From contig JAACJM010000031.1 in the NCBI GenBank assembly GCA_013368315.1, positions 1 through 64,000 of the forward strand: DNA of 64,000 nucleotides, written 5' to 3'. The notes under the pieces were generated by a model. It was not told the origin of the DNA and made no database searches. It was given only the letters and a program-made list of their open reading frames with translations. Shown here piece after piece: positions 11,033 to 20,955 of this stretch. Both the position numbers and the translations under genes were made by a program. How positions within the stretch are numbered: the stretch's first letter is position 1; every line of letters begins with the position of its first letter. The DNA is from Tetrapyrgos nigripes. Lineage: Eukaryota; Basidiomycota; Agaricomycetes; Agaricales; Campanellaceae.

Positions 11033-12635
11033 TTAAGGAGCGCTGACTATGTCGATGGAGTTTTCTTCGTCTTTCTCGACAAACTGTCGGCTGTTGTTAC
11101 TTCGGTAGGCGATAGAGGAGGTAAGACCGGTAGAACGCTCTTCTTCTCTGTTCAAACCCGTGAGATGAAGGACATTGGCGCTCTCGTTGAGGGTGTTGAC
11201 GCTGACACCAAGCTGGACACGGGTTATAATGAGAGTGGGGGCCATACCCTATAAGTAAGTCCAACTATTAATATTTCGCCCGACTATCAACAAGTCCACA
11301 AAACTCACAGCAAGGGTAGTCATCAGAGGGTACAAGCTAGGAGCAAGAGGGACAGCTTGCAGGATGATTTCGAAGACGATGACTGAGACTGGGTACAGTA
11401 ATCCAGACTCAACGCTATATCAGGCAAGGCACCGTTATCAATGAAATCTCTTCGCTATCATCAGGAAAATGATAGGACCCACATGATGGCGATGGTAGAC
11501 CGGTATCTCTCTCTGATACGGACCATCGGAGCATTTGCAATCGTGTATTCTGCTTCTGCCGTCATCTTTTGAAGTGCCCTCAAAATCCACCAGATCTTTC
11601 CCGCTGAAAACGGTAGATTACTAAGCAAAGCTGTCCCAACGAAGGCCTGACCATTTGACGTACCAATAAGACCGGTGAGCAGGACATTGGAGAAAACGTT
11701 TACGGCGAAGAAAGCTTCTAGCATCTTGTTGGCAGCGTTGAAGGCTGACAGCGCCGTATCCGGATTGGCGGTATCCTCAGAGAGTGGACCCACGAACACA
11801 TCGATCAGCATGACAACTGCTGAAAATCCCACAGCTGGATATAGAGGCCGAATCAGGTGAAAAATTGGTTGACAGTCAGTTGGACAGACATACCGTTGTT
11901 GACAATTGAGATGAAGATAGGGACAGCGACGATCTTGAAGCTTGAGTTCCAGACGACGTAGCATCGGCGAATCTAAACGACAATCAAATGAGACTGTATA
12001 TCAGCCTGGAACAAGAACGCGACTAACGAGGACACAGTCTGCGAGGATGCTGTCGTCCTATGAGTGCTGAAACTTTTAGGTTGAAGAATAAATGAGAACT
12101 GACTTTGCGAACACAAATCCCATCTCGGCTACCATCCTAAGTACATCAACCCAATAACAGTCAGCCTCGGCTTGGTTTGTTGACTGTGAAGAGAAAACTC
12201 ACTGCATAGAGATATTGAAGTGATGGATTTGAGCTTTGGTCATGTCCGGTCGGAGACCGCCCAAGCCGAAAGTATTGTACAGGATTGAAGCGTTGGCAAT
12301 CAAGTCGGTCAAAGTTACCAGGGTTGCGATAAGAAAAAGGAGAACTAGCGCCCAAAAATCCCACCGACTGGCGGCGTTGGCTCCCTTGCGCTGGGTCATG
12401 ACATACATGGCCATTCCAAAGGTTACCATGTAGCATCCTAGAAGACTGTCCTGAGCATCCCCCGTCCCCGCAAAGAGATCAGGAGTCTGACGCACCATAT
12501 ACCACGGATTCTAGCTTGAGTGAGGAGTAATGTGAATCACTGGAGTCCGAGTGATGATAGCTTAAATCTCACCATAGACTGGGCCAGGTATAATTTGAGG
12601 TCGAGTCGAAGTTCCGCTGGGTCCGAAGAAGACAT
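11033..12635 (-). CDS. Seven-helix-type fungal integral membrane protein
   Basis: This belongs to an expanded agaricomycete family of 7-TM proteins without assigned function. The ATG at 12633-12635 opens MSSSDPAELRLDLKLYLAQ. The next exon gives NPWYMVRQTPDLFAG and DSLLGCYMVTFGMAMYV, then WALVLLFLIATLVTLTDL. Short exons follow (MVAEMGFVFAK; DDSILADCVL; RRCYVVWNSSFKIVAVPIF), where DxxLxxRCYVVW is the family signature, then NVLLTGLIAGKIWWILRAL, and finally ESGLLYPVSVIVFEII and GMAPTLIITRVQLGVSV. The hydrophilic tail ends in TAA at 11033-11035. At least seven short introns are needed, all with GT..AG ends. It is convergent with the DUF6534 gene. A receptor role is possible from topology but is not shown. 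Confidence 0.72.
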
Positions 12636-13227
12636 GTTGGACAAGGGGAGTTGAGGCTCAGCGGACGACTAGGAAGGGACAGGAAAAGAGAACCTTCTCC
12701 TCGAGGCGGGTAGGGTGAGTATAAATGGGCCCTGGCTTATCCTTGTGCCTAGTTCGGATTAATATAGCTTCTAGCAAAGCACATGTCCTCGACGAATTGA
12801 ATAGACATCTGCCGTTGGAAGCGGTACAAGACAGATGGTGATGAAGGAATGTATTCTGTGGCGGTACTTGGGGAGTTTTAATAGAGCTCAATTCGGTCGA
12901 GAAGCTAGGGTGATCGAAGCTGCAAAGAGTAAAGAGCTGCAAAGAGAGACTGGGAAAGTGCAAGTGTCTCGACGCCGCTAGACGCTGCCTCGGGTCCAGT
13001 CTAGATATCTAGATGATGATCCACAATTGTCCGGAAGGGTGCTTCTTATGAATGATTTCTCCAGACACGATCATGAATGATGCACAAGATACAATGATGA
13101 AGTCACATAGTATTCATTCATGAGGGATTCGTCGATAGAGACATATTGAAACTTCACATACAACAGAAATACATAGAAATTTAATGAAATCATGAGTATT
13201 CAAATTTTGAGACCTTCAGGCTTAGCT
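12636..13227. other. Spacer between two minus-strand genes
   Basis: This contains the promoter of the seven-helix-type gene and the 3' side of the DUF3820 gene. A 101-residue minus-strand frame (12658-12963) is Ser/His-rich without a domain and is not called. Confidence 0.35.
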
Positions 13228-14328
13228 TCAGGTCTGCAGCCAATGAGTCGAGTCATCTACAAACTGGTAATATTCACAAAAGTTCTTCCCACCACCGGCA
13301 TAGTTGATCCCGCTGATACACTTTGCGTACTGTAATAGTAATCAGAATCCAAGACCGAAGATAATTAGAGGTTCAAGACGCACCTTGTCCCGTACTTCCC
13401 AGTTCGCAATTTGTCTAGCACCCATCCCATGTTCCTTCTCAACATCCTTCAAACACCTCTTAATTGTCGCCTCATAATCTTCCGATATCGTGTACCACTC
13501 TTTTCCACTAAATCCGTCGCTATGAAAAACCAGATACTTCTTCTCTTCCTCCGTCGGATCCCTGAATGACCCACATACATTCGGGCACTTGGATAGTACC
13601 CGTCTGAGTTCCTTGACTGATTTAGAACTCTCTGGTAACGTATACGTTGCTGGCGGACGTAATGGGTATTGCTTCGGAAAGTCTGATTTGGCCATCTTCT
13701 CAAGCTTTTCGAGCCTTTCGAGGGTTCTTTCTCGTAGTTGGGAATTAGACATCATGAAGTCATATTCCCCTGCCTCGAGAACTGCTAGACACTCGTCATA
13801 AAGCCACTCAGAAATAGTCTGCTTCAGCTGCGCGCGACGTTGGTCGATGGATAGGAGTGGCTCCGCGGCCGCGGTAGATGTCGAAGCGCGAAGGGCAGTG
13901 GTAGTCTGGGTTTTGCGAGGACTTGAAGATGTCGAGCCTAACCTCTTCTGCTTCTGAAATTCCTCCACAGCTACTTTGAGATCGAGACGGTTGGCTACAA
14001 CACCCTCATCGATACACCATCTGATGTAACTCCAGGGGACCTCGCTGATAGATTTTCCTTTGTGCTTCCCGAAATTGAACTTGTAGTCCACAGGATTTCC
14101 TGCCCTGGGTGTCCTTGGAGAATTAGTGGAAGAAGAACCCCGTTTGGAGGGAGATGTAGACATGGAGGCGGTTTTACGAGGAGATTTCGTTGGTGTCGAC
14201 GGATTCCAGGCATAGGAGGGTACAGGGAAGACTTCTCCCCTCGGAGTGGTAGAGTTCTTTGTTGGAGACGAGTACGGGCTCGATCTAACGGCTGTAACCG
14301 TCCTTGTTTTGGTCGGCGTCTTGGGCAT
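13228..14328 (-). CDS. DUF3820 / QSregVF-like protein with basic low-complexity N-terminus
   Basis: The recognisable core is FNFGKHKGKSISEVPWSYI followed by RWCIDEG, the glycine/lysine motif and Trp of the DUF3820 (putative quorum-sensing-regulated virulence factor) family, best known in bacteria; the function of the eukaryotic versions is unclear. Before it lie about 80 residues rich in S/T-P-x-K/R, which look disordered and DNA- or RNA-binding in charge. After it come a coiled, acidic stretch and a conserved-looking end, YLVFHSDGFSGKEWYTISEDY. The frame open upstream to 14412 starts with GTG, so the first ATG at 14328 (MPKTPTKTRT) is preferred. One intron, 13330-13383, joins VRDK to YAKCISGINYAGGGKNFCEY, and the stop is TGA at 13228-13230. 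Without that splice the protein would end in an unlikely LGF tail. Confidence 0.68.
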
Positions 14329-16217
14329 CGTCGACGTCGTGGTTCCAGACAGGGAACCGGAATTTGAAATATTGGTGTGACCGGGCCCCGGATTTTCCTG
14401 AGAGGTTCCCACGGCATTACCGGTGCGTTTCTCTCCCCCTGAGCCCTCTCATCCTCCTCTTCCTCCAGCGTCAGAGGTTATTTGCTTGAGGGTTTCTCTC
14501 AGCGCTTATTCTTCCCAGTATTAGCACTGAAACTGTTGATGAAGTGTCAACTATGGCTTCTCTTCCATCTGGATTCATGATTTCATCTTCTCATGTCAAC
14601 AGCAATCCGAGCGAACCGTTCATATTTTTGTGAGCCCATCCCTTGGTACCTGACCTTTGCTGAGCGTCAATCCAAATTCTTCGCTATGCATATTCCATCA
14701 AGATTCCTTCTCAAGTTCAGGGGCTTGAAGGGTTACATAACTCCACGAGGTCAAGTTATCTCCCCACATGCCCCCAGCCCAACTACATTTGGCTACCTCC
14801 AGGGACCAGATGGTTTCGACGGCAATGATGATCTACGATGATACGAAAGAACGACATCATTTTTCCCAGCACCGCAGTTCCTCCCTGGTCCCCACCGCCC
14901 AGCTTTCGTCTTCCGTCCATCGGTTTGCCCATCGAGAGTCACGCCCATCGATTTGACGCGTCACTTGTTCTGTACCTCCACCCCGCCAGCGCGTCGACGC
15001 TGCTTTTGATTCGTTTCGCCTGAAGTCTGGAATACGCTCAAACCATTCCGACCTTCCTCGGAACAGACTTTCTTTCCTTCACTGAACGCAAGAACTTGGT
15101 TGGTCTTGGACATTCTGGAGGCTTGTTCAAACTTAACTGCACAACTTTGGACGAGGAGGGTGCCATCACTGTGAAAGTATGTATACTTAGCTGCATTCTC
15201 CAAAGACTCATCTTAATGCGCTCTAGTTTGAAGAATGCTTAAGGAAATATTCGCCAAGTATTGTACGCCACTTGATTGGTCAATTATTGCACATTGTTGA
15301 TGTATGGGACAAGGAGACTCGATGAGTCACAACTGGGCAGGCATGAATTTGCAGATATAGATATGTCGGGGTCAGGCGTGTTCATCTCTTCAAGCTTTAA
15401 CTAAGGACGTGTCCCTCTCGAACAGGTAGCAGTCCGAGAGACAGATACGATAAGAGCAAATTTCGCATGATTGACTGGTCTTTCCTTAGCGCAATCTATC
15501 ATACCAGAAAGTCAACCATGTATTCCCCTCATTTCAGATACTTTTCACTAGGCTCAACGCTTACCCTTCCCAATATTAGCACTGGCACTGTTGTCTCGTC
15601 ACAACTTAAAGTTCTCTGGAAATAGGCTGAAGCTTTCGTTGATAGGAACTTTGCACGAATTAATTCACTGCCAGAGAAGCTATATTTTCCGGGCCTTATT
15701 CGCTGGTGTTCTCTCATGTTCTGCTTTAATGAGGCGCGAACTGTGGAAACTGGAGCTTCTCTTCTATCTGGGTCGATCTTTTTTATATTCTGCTTTATGT
15801 AATGACGCCGAAACTGTAAATATTGGGGCTCCTTTCCTACCTGAATCGATCCTTTTCACGTCAACAGCAATCCTCATATTGGGTGCCTTTCATGAAATGC
15901 TCGGGTTCTACTTAATTTCGTCACGTTGAAGTTCACTCGCAATCGCACTAAATGCGAACGAAGCTGTGGAACGATAAATTAGCTAGTTGCCACAGCCTAC
16001 ACACGCTGGCCGCCACTGCGTTCGATGATGTAAAACAAAGCTTCAGTCGACTTATAAGGTCTCGGACAGTGAGCAGTCCTTCAATCCAGCAAGACGTTTT
16101 ACGTTTTGGCATCAAGGTTAGTCGACTCGGCGGTTATTCTCCGTTCTCAAAACTGCTTGCTAAAAATCTCGGCTCGTCCTCAGCATCTGGGATTGATTCA
16201 CGTATTAAACAAGTTAA
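14329..16217. other. Intergenic region with dispersed short repeats
   Basis: Related phrases recur here: TATTAGCACTG at about 14520 and 15576, and GTCAACAGCAATCC at about 14595 and 15860. Several 60-110-residue frames overlap, but none has a domain. It looks like accumulated repeat remnants upstream of the 507-residue gene. Confidence 0.4.
15853..15944 (+). repeat. Direct repeat, left copy
   Basis: This copy shares GTCAACA, GTGCCTTTC, TGAAATGCT, GGGTTCT and GAAGTTCA, in order, with 17993-18069. The two copies lie on either side of the 507-residue gene in the same orientation. Confidence 0.7.
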
Positions 16218-17741
16218 ATGTCAGACAGTTCTCCCCAGAAGATCATAGCCGGCCTCATCTTACTCGCTCAAAGCATCCCCATAGCGTCGAATTCATATGG
16301 TGGTCTATCCGGCTTTGATTCCATAGGACGTTCCATGTGCACACTTGTGGACCCCAGTGTCAGCATTTTGTTGTTTTACGGGCTATTCAATCTCTCTTTT
16401 TTCACCAAATCAAAGAGGATTCGTCTCGCGCGTATGGATATGATCCACACCACCCGACTCATGGATGCCGCACCACTGTACCAATCGACCGTCGTTAGCT
16501 ATCGTGCCAGTTGGTCTGACATAGGCAATCTAACTTCCCGTTCTGGCGAGTTCAAACTCGGTTGGAGTAATGGCGGTCTAGTTGATCCTCGGAATATCGA
16601 GGCGGTTGGGCTTTCTGGTACTACAGTGGCATTTGCACCCAACTCAAATCATTGGATCTATCCCTATATGCTCGGTCGTCAGCCTCAGCGTGAGGCGACT
16701 ACGGCGGCGGACCATGAGACTGTACAGGAGGTGACATTAACCCGTAGAGGCCTTATCAGGACCACTGCACTGGCCGTTGCTCGGTTTGCCATCTTTTTGG
16801 CGTCTTCTATACTCATCACACTTTTCCATATCATCATCGCTGGTCTTCTCTTCGAGGATAAGTTGGTGAAGACGATTATGATTCTTGCGGATATTGGTCG
16901 CTGGATGTTGGTCGTTGGTCAGGTGGCAAGCATCATGACTTACTCTCTTGATTACAAGGGCGTATGTTCGTGGGCTTCTCCGAAGGAGTTCCAGGAGGAT
17001 GCCATCTACGGCACTACGTGGTCTCCCGATGAGCAAAAGTTTTGTCGGGAACAGGTACTTCATTACATAGGGAAAGCGTACCATGGTCGTCTCGTCTTTT
17101 CCGTCTGTGCATCCCTGTGGTCAAAGGTAGCCAGTCGAGTTCCAGAACGGTGGGATCCGGACTGTCTTTTCGCCGGCACCACAATCTTCTCAATGTTCAA
17201 ATGCCTAGACGAAAAATATTTTCACGAGGAGCAGATGACTCTTCTCCATCTTCACGTCAAATGTCGCGCTCCAGGAGATGCCAACAACGGCTGGGACGGT
17301 CCCGGAAGCTATATTGTGGACTTTAAAGTTCCAACTGCCATGATTCAGCTGTTTTTTGAGAATTCACTGGTCGCGGGGTCCACCCAACGCAAGTGGAATT
17401 TCATCGTGATGGCTCCGTTCTGCTTTTGCAGTGTTGTGAGCCCATTCCTGGTCGTCTGGAGAGATGGAGGCCCATCGACAACTGCGATGATTGTCATTGG
17501 TCTCATTCAGATCATCGTTTTGGCCTTTACCTACAAAGACATCGATGACTGGTCTATCAACTGTAAATTCGAATCAGCGAACGAGGGTGGTGATCAGCTC
17601 GAAGTTGATAATACTTCGGGTCGGAGAAACGTTCATGAGTATCCACCAAACTCTGCCGCCTCCACCAGCGGATCTGATCAAGGGCGAGTTCTTCCCAGCA
17701 AGCAAGCTCTTCCTCTACCTCGCGGAGGATGCATACCGTAA
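16218..17741 (+). CDS. Unrecognised 507-residue membrane protein
   Basis: A single open exon runs from ATG at 16218 to TAA at 17739-17741. Hydrophobic segments that could span a membrane lie at about residues 9-27, 47-63, 188-212, 222-243, 395-415 and 421-438. The N-terminal one may be a signal anchor. Between the second and third lies a hydrophilic region of about 120 residues; between the fourth and fifth is a Cys/Trp-bearing region of 150 residues. I do not recognise the family. The last 30 residues change to a composition unlike the rest, while another frame continues with LPPPPADLIKGEFFPASKL up to 17853. A late frameshift or a missed small intron near 17640-17700 is therefore possible. 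The gene sits between two direct repeats. Confidence 0.6.
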   Translation: MSDSSPQKIIAGLILLAQSIPIASNSYGGLSGFDSIGRSMCTLVDPSVSILLFYGLFNLSFFTKSKRIRLARMDMIHTTRLMDAAPLYQSTVVSYRASWSDIGNLTSRSGEFKLGWSNGGLVDPRNIEAVGLSGTTVAFAPNSNHWIYPYMLGRQPQREATTAADHETVQEVTLTRRGLIRTTALAVARFAIFLASSILITLFHIIIAGLLFEDKLVKTIMILADIGRWMLVVGQVASIMTYSLDYKGVCSWASPKEFQEDAIYGTTWSPDEQKFCREQVLHYIGKAYHGRLVFSVCASLWSKVASRVPERWDPDCLFAGTTIFSMFKCLDEKYFHEEQMTLLHLHVKCRAPGDANNGWDGPGSYIVDFKVPTAMIQLFFENSLVAGSTQRKWNFIVMAPFCFCSVVSPFLVVWRDGGPSTTAMIVIGLIQIIVLAFTYKDIDDWSINCKFESANEGGDQLEVDNTSGRRNVHEYPPNSAASTSGSDQGRVLPSKQALPLPRGGCIP

Positions 17742-17992
17742 TTCCACCGGTACCATCGAATCAAGTAACCCTCGAGGCTCGAAAGTAGAGGCAGGACTAG
17801 TAGGTCATGGCAGATATCCAAGTCAGCCACCCGAGAGGACCTATTCAAGTTAGTATAAGTAGTAGTGCTAACGTCAAGCTAGCATAGTAAGTACTCCATT
17901 TCCTACATACGTACATGCACATCTTTCAGCTGGTTCCTCATTTTGTGCCGTTCTGCGCAGCCTTCGCCTGACAGAAGGTGCTTGAGATCATC

Positions 17993-18069
17993 TTTTCCTG
18001 TCAACAACAATCTATTGAGTGCCTTTCGTGAAATGCTGCCGGGTTCTTAGTTTGAAGTTCATTCGCAAT
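17993..18069 (+). repeat. Direct repeat, right copy
   Basis: This is the shorter copy of the sequence at 15853-15944, with small deletions. The 2.1-kb interval between the copies contains the 507-residue gene. Confidence 0.7.
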
Positions 18070-18116
18070 GAAAAAAGACCTCAGGCAAGCTTTATACGCT
18101 ACCTTTGGTATATGTG

Positions 18117-18235
18117 CCCACCATCCGCGGATGATCCGGACGGATGCCCATCCGCCGATGCGGATTGGGACTTCTGAGCTTCCCATCTGAGCGGATGGAT
18201 CCTAATCCGATCCACATCCGATCCGCTACTAGTAG
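18117..18235. repeat. GC-rich fold-back sequence built from GGATG/CATCC motifs
   Basis: The stretch alternates CATCCGCGGATG, CGGATGCCCATCCG, GCGGATGG and ATCCGATCC, so it can pair with itself in several registers. It looks like a MITE-type fold-back, but clear ends and a target duplication were not found. Confidence 0.45.
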
Positions 18236-18243
18236 GAGCCCTA

Positions 18244-18420
18244 TGAATCTCGTTCTCATTCCCTTCCTACTCCTACTCCCATTCTTTCCCTTTCTCTTCA
18301 CCATCTCTTTGTCTCGTCTTTGTCTTTCCCGTTCCTCGTCTCTATCTGCCTCGGGTACTCGTTCTCGTTCTCGTTCTCCCATTCCCATTCCCATTCTTCT
18401 CCTTTCCCCTTATCCTTGTT
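18244..18420 (+). repeat. Pyrimidine-rich tract
   Basis: About 175 bases are almost entirely C and T on the plus strand, including (GTTCTC)n and (CCCATT)n runs near 18360-18395. The open frames through it (18092-18503, both strands) reflect this composition. Confidence 0.6.
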
Positions 18421-19215
18421 CACGTGTCCCTATTGAGGGGTCGGTCGTATTAGAAGCCAGAGGGTTACGAGAACCAGAAGCACCCGAGCCGGAAAGACCC
18501 TGACGTTGATGCCGTTGGTCTTGGTCTTGGTCACGATGCTCAAAAGAAAAGCAGAAATATCCCTATCCCCTTCTATATCATCCACATCCATATCAACACA
18601 TCAACATCACGCGCGTCTAGATTTGAGGGTTTGAGCGGGTTAAAGGGACAGACTTGTTCGGAATAGACATGGCCGTGTGTTCCTTCCATATATGCTATAT
18701 TGGTCGGTCGGTCGGTCCGCGGTGGGAGGCCTTAATAAAAAATTAACCCTTTGTTTCTGAACTTGAACCGGAGGCCGAAATATTGTCTTTTTAAAAAAAT
18801 CCCCTCCCCCTTGAGTAGAAGGGATCTTCATGAAGAACATTACTTCAGCCTTACTACCTTCCAACTTGGATAGTTGTCCTGTCAAGTAACAAACGCTCGG
18901 GACCTGCATTCGTTATCGTGATTTCAAGTGATGCTTCTATCAAGACCGTCACACGTCATGATACGCGCTATCCCCCTTATAATACCTTATAATACATTCT
19001 TTACCCTTCATTGAAACGAGTCATTGAAATCTGCATCAGCAGTAACCGGTGGGTCATTGGACTCATTTAAAAGAGAATGTTGCATCACTGCACGAAGCCC
19101 TGCAAAGAGAAACTTACGTTGCCAGTGGTCGTCAGCTCGAAGACTCAGCAGCCGACTGGTCATAAGTATGCATCTGTCAACCCTCCCAATATTCCTTTGC
19201 GTGTGGTGTATAATC
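18421..19215. other. Spacer before the SKP1-like gene
   Basis: No domain-bearing frame was seen. GGTCGGTCGGTCGGTCC (about 18701-18718) is a short tandem repeat. Confidence 0.3.
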
Positions 19216-20083
19216 ATGACTGCAACTGCAATTGCTCAGGATTGTAAGTCATTCCCTGATTTAAACCTCTTTTGACTTGTGCATCTGACGTATTGTCTTG
19301 AATTCATGAAGATATTATCCTAGAAAGTTCCGACAAGACGCAATTCACCCTACGCACTGACATCGCTCGACATGGCATGCAAAGCTTTCTGGACCGTAAG
19401 TGGGGTTCATCGTTATTATCCTCCGATGCTGAATACAAACATTCATATTGCCAAAGGTGCTGACCTCAAGCCTGGTGAAGACGCTGTGATCCGTATTCCA
19501 GATGCCGCTTCCGCAACAGTCAAACTGGTAAGTGATGTTTGTGATAATCAAGGAAAAGAAAGAGCTGATCATGATATTGACAGGTCATCGAATACTGCGA
19601 GTTTCACTACAACAACCCAGATCCTGCGCAGCCTCATGTCCGAGAATGGAAGCAAAATTTCTTGAAAGATGTCGACCCGAAGATAATCTACAGACTTCAA
19701 TCAGCAGCTAAGTTCCTTGATATCCCAGATCTTTCGTGAGTACTAAATTGCTTCCACTGTCTATCTTTCTGTCTAATCTACTTGTACTTTCATTCGAAAT
19801 CACTCGCAGGTATCTTGCAGGGGGCGCTATGGCTGATTTAAGTGTTGGTAGAGGAGGAAGAGAGCTGATAGAGATGTTCGGTTATGAGATCCCCACAGAA
19901 CCTCCCAATCCCCCGCCTGACTCCAGACCTTGGCGTTGGCATGTCGAAAAAGATGAGGACGAGATGGTTATAGGATCTGGGTATGTTTTGACGGCTGAAG
20001 ATCTCATTAGTCACGGGCTGCCCCTACCGAACCTCGATGATTCAAGAAGATTGTGTAAGTGCACACCTGAGACAATGCTATAG
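19216..20083 (+). CDS. Divergent SKP1-like protein (BTB/POZ fold)
   Basis: SKP1 links F-box proteins to cullin in SCF ubiquitin ligases. The joined exons give YIILESSDKTQFTLRTDIA (like the SKP1 beta-strand start), ADLKPGEDAVIRIPDAASA, then VIEYCEFHYNNPDP, EWKQNFLKDVDPKIIYRLQS, AAKFLDIPDLSYLAGGAMAD and GRGGRELIEMFGYE, in the exact order of SKP1. Introns are at about 19244-19311, one of about 59 bases after LD, one after VKL, and one inside the Ser codon of DLS. All joins keep frame. The C-terminal part after FGYE is unlike SKP1: it is Pro-rich (PTEPPNPPPDSRPW), then acidic, and lacks the usual WC tail. The start at 19216 gives MTATAIAQD; an in-frame ATG at 19168 would add a hydrophobic leader, odd for a cytosolic adapter. 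It may be a fast-evolving paralogue rather than the cell's main SKP1. Confidence 0.75.
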
Positions 20084-20955
20084 CATGAACTTTATTTACT
20101 ATGTGACTACTACCCCTCAATATATCTTTGGATGTATATCCTACATACCATTTAATCTTGCCTCCGAGTCAGCAAATTAGACTTCAATGGACACTCTCGC
20201 AAGTGCGTGGTGTCTCCTTTGATGCGTCTTGTGTCTTTGTGCGTCTTGTGGCTGTTGCAGTTTCAGTTGTGGCTCAGAAAGTATCTGGATACTTGATTTT
20301 TTTCTAGCATATATTGGGTGCAACATAAATGTACGGCTAGTACCCAGTGTTGAGGGAGAAGGAAAATTTGGGTAGAGCCATAAAGTTGGATTACTTAGAA
20401 CTTCAGTAAATGGCTTGAAAAATTTGATGCATGTACATATCACATGTAAATACTCGGGGTTCAGCAGACTCCTTTAGCCAAACCCACACACCTTGTCACC
20501 CCTTGCACAAGCGGTAATGAGAAGAAAGACTTACTGGACACATTCCAGAGCTCACGAATAGGATAGAGACTTCGGCAAATATCTATATCTTATCTATAGA
20601 TATTTGCTGAAGTCTTTGTCTTGTTAGTAACCACCATTTGTACACAAAAAAAGGCACTTACTGAAGCAGGGCTAGGGCTAGGAATTGATGGTGAAGGGCT
20701 AGGGTGCTCATGCAGCCATTTATATGCATTAGGAGGAACCTAGAAAAATGTGAGCGTGATGAAGCAAGAAGAGGAAAAAAGGGACTTATGGTCATACTAG
20801 CAGATTCCACTCTCCTTGGCAACCATCTGTGAGACAGAAGTAGGATAGACATTACCAGCAACCACCATTGTCACTAACAAGTTCACCTTGGGATGGCCTT
20901 GGCCTTGGAGCTGGGCTTGGGCTTGGGCTTGGTGTCAAGGTTGTCGATACACTCA
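20084..20955. other. Left flank of the KDZ element
   Basis: A 20-base hairpin lies at 20568-20614, and a short GGGCTT tandem repeat lies near 20905-20930. Minus-strand frames at 20177-20443 and 20658-20861 have no domain. Confidence 0.35.
20568..20614. repeat. Near-perfect hairpin, 20-base arms
   Basis: Arms 20568-20587 and 20595-20614 are reverse complements at 19 of 20 positions (core GCAAATATCTATA), with a 7-base loop. A long stem with a short loop suggests a fold-back insert or an RNA hairpin. No T-run typical of a terminator follows. Confidence 0.8.

Noticed and set aside
18092..18503. Open frames on both strands, Arg/Glu-rich on one and Leu/Ser-rich on the other
   Set aside because: They are mirror images of a pyrimidine tract.
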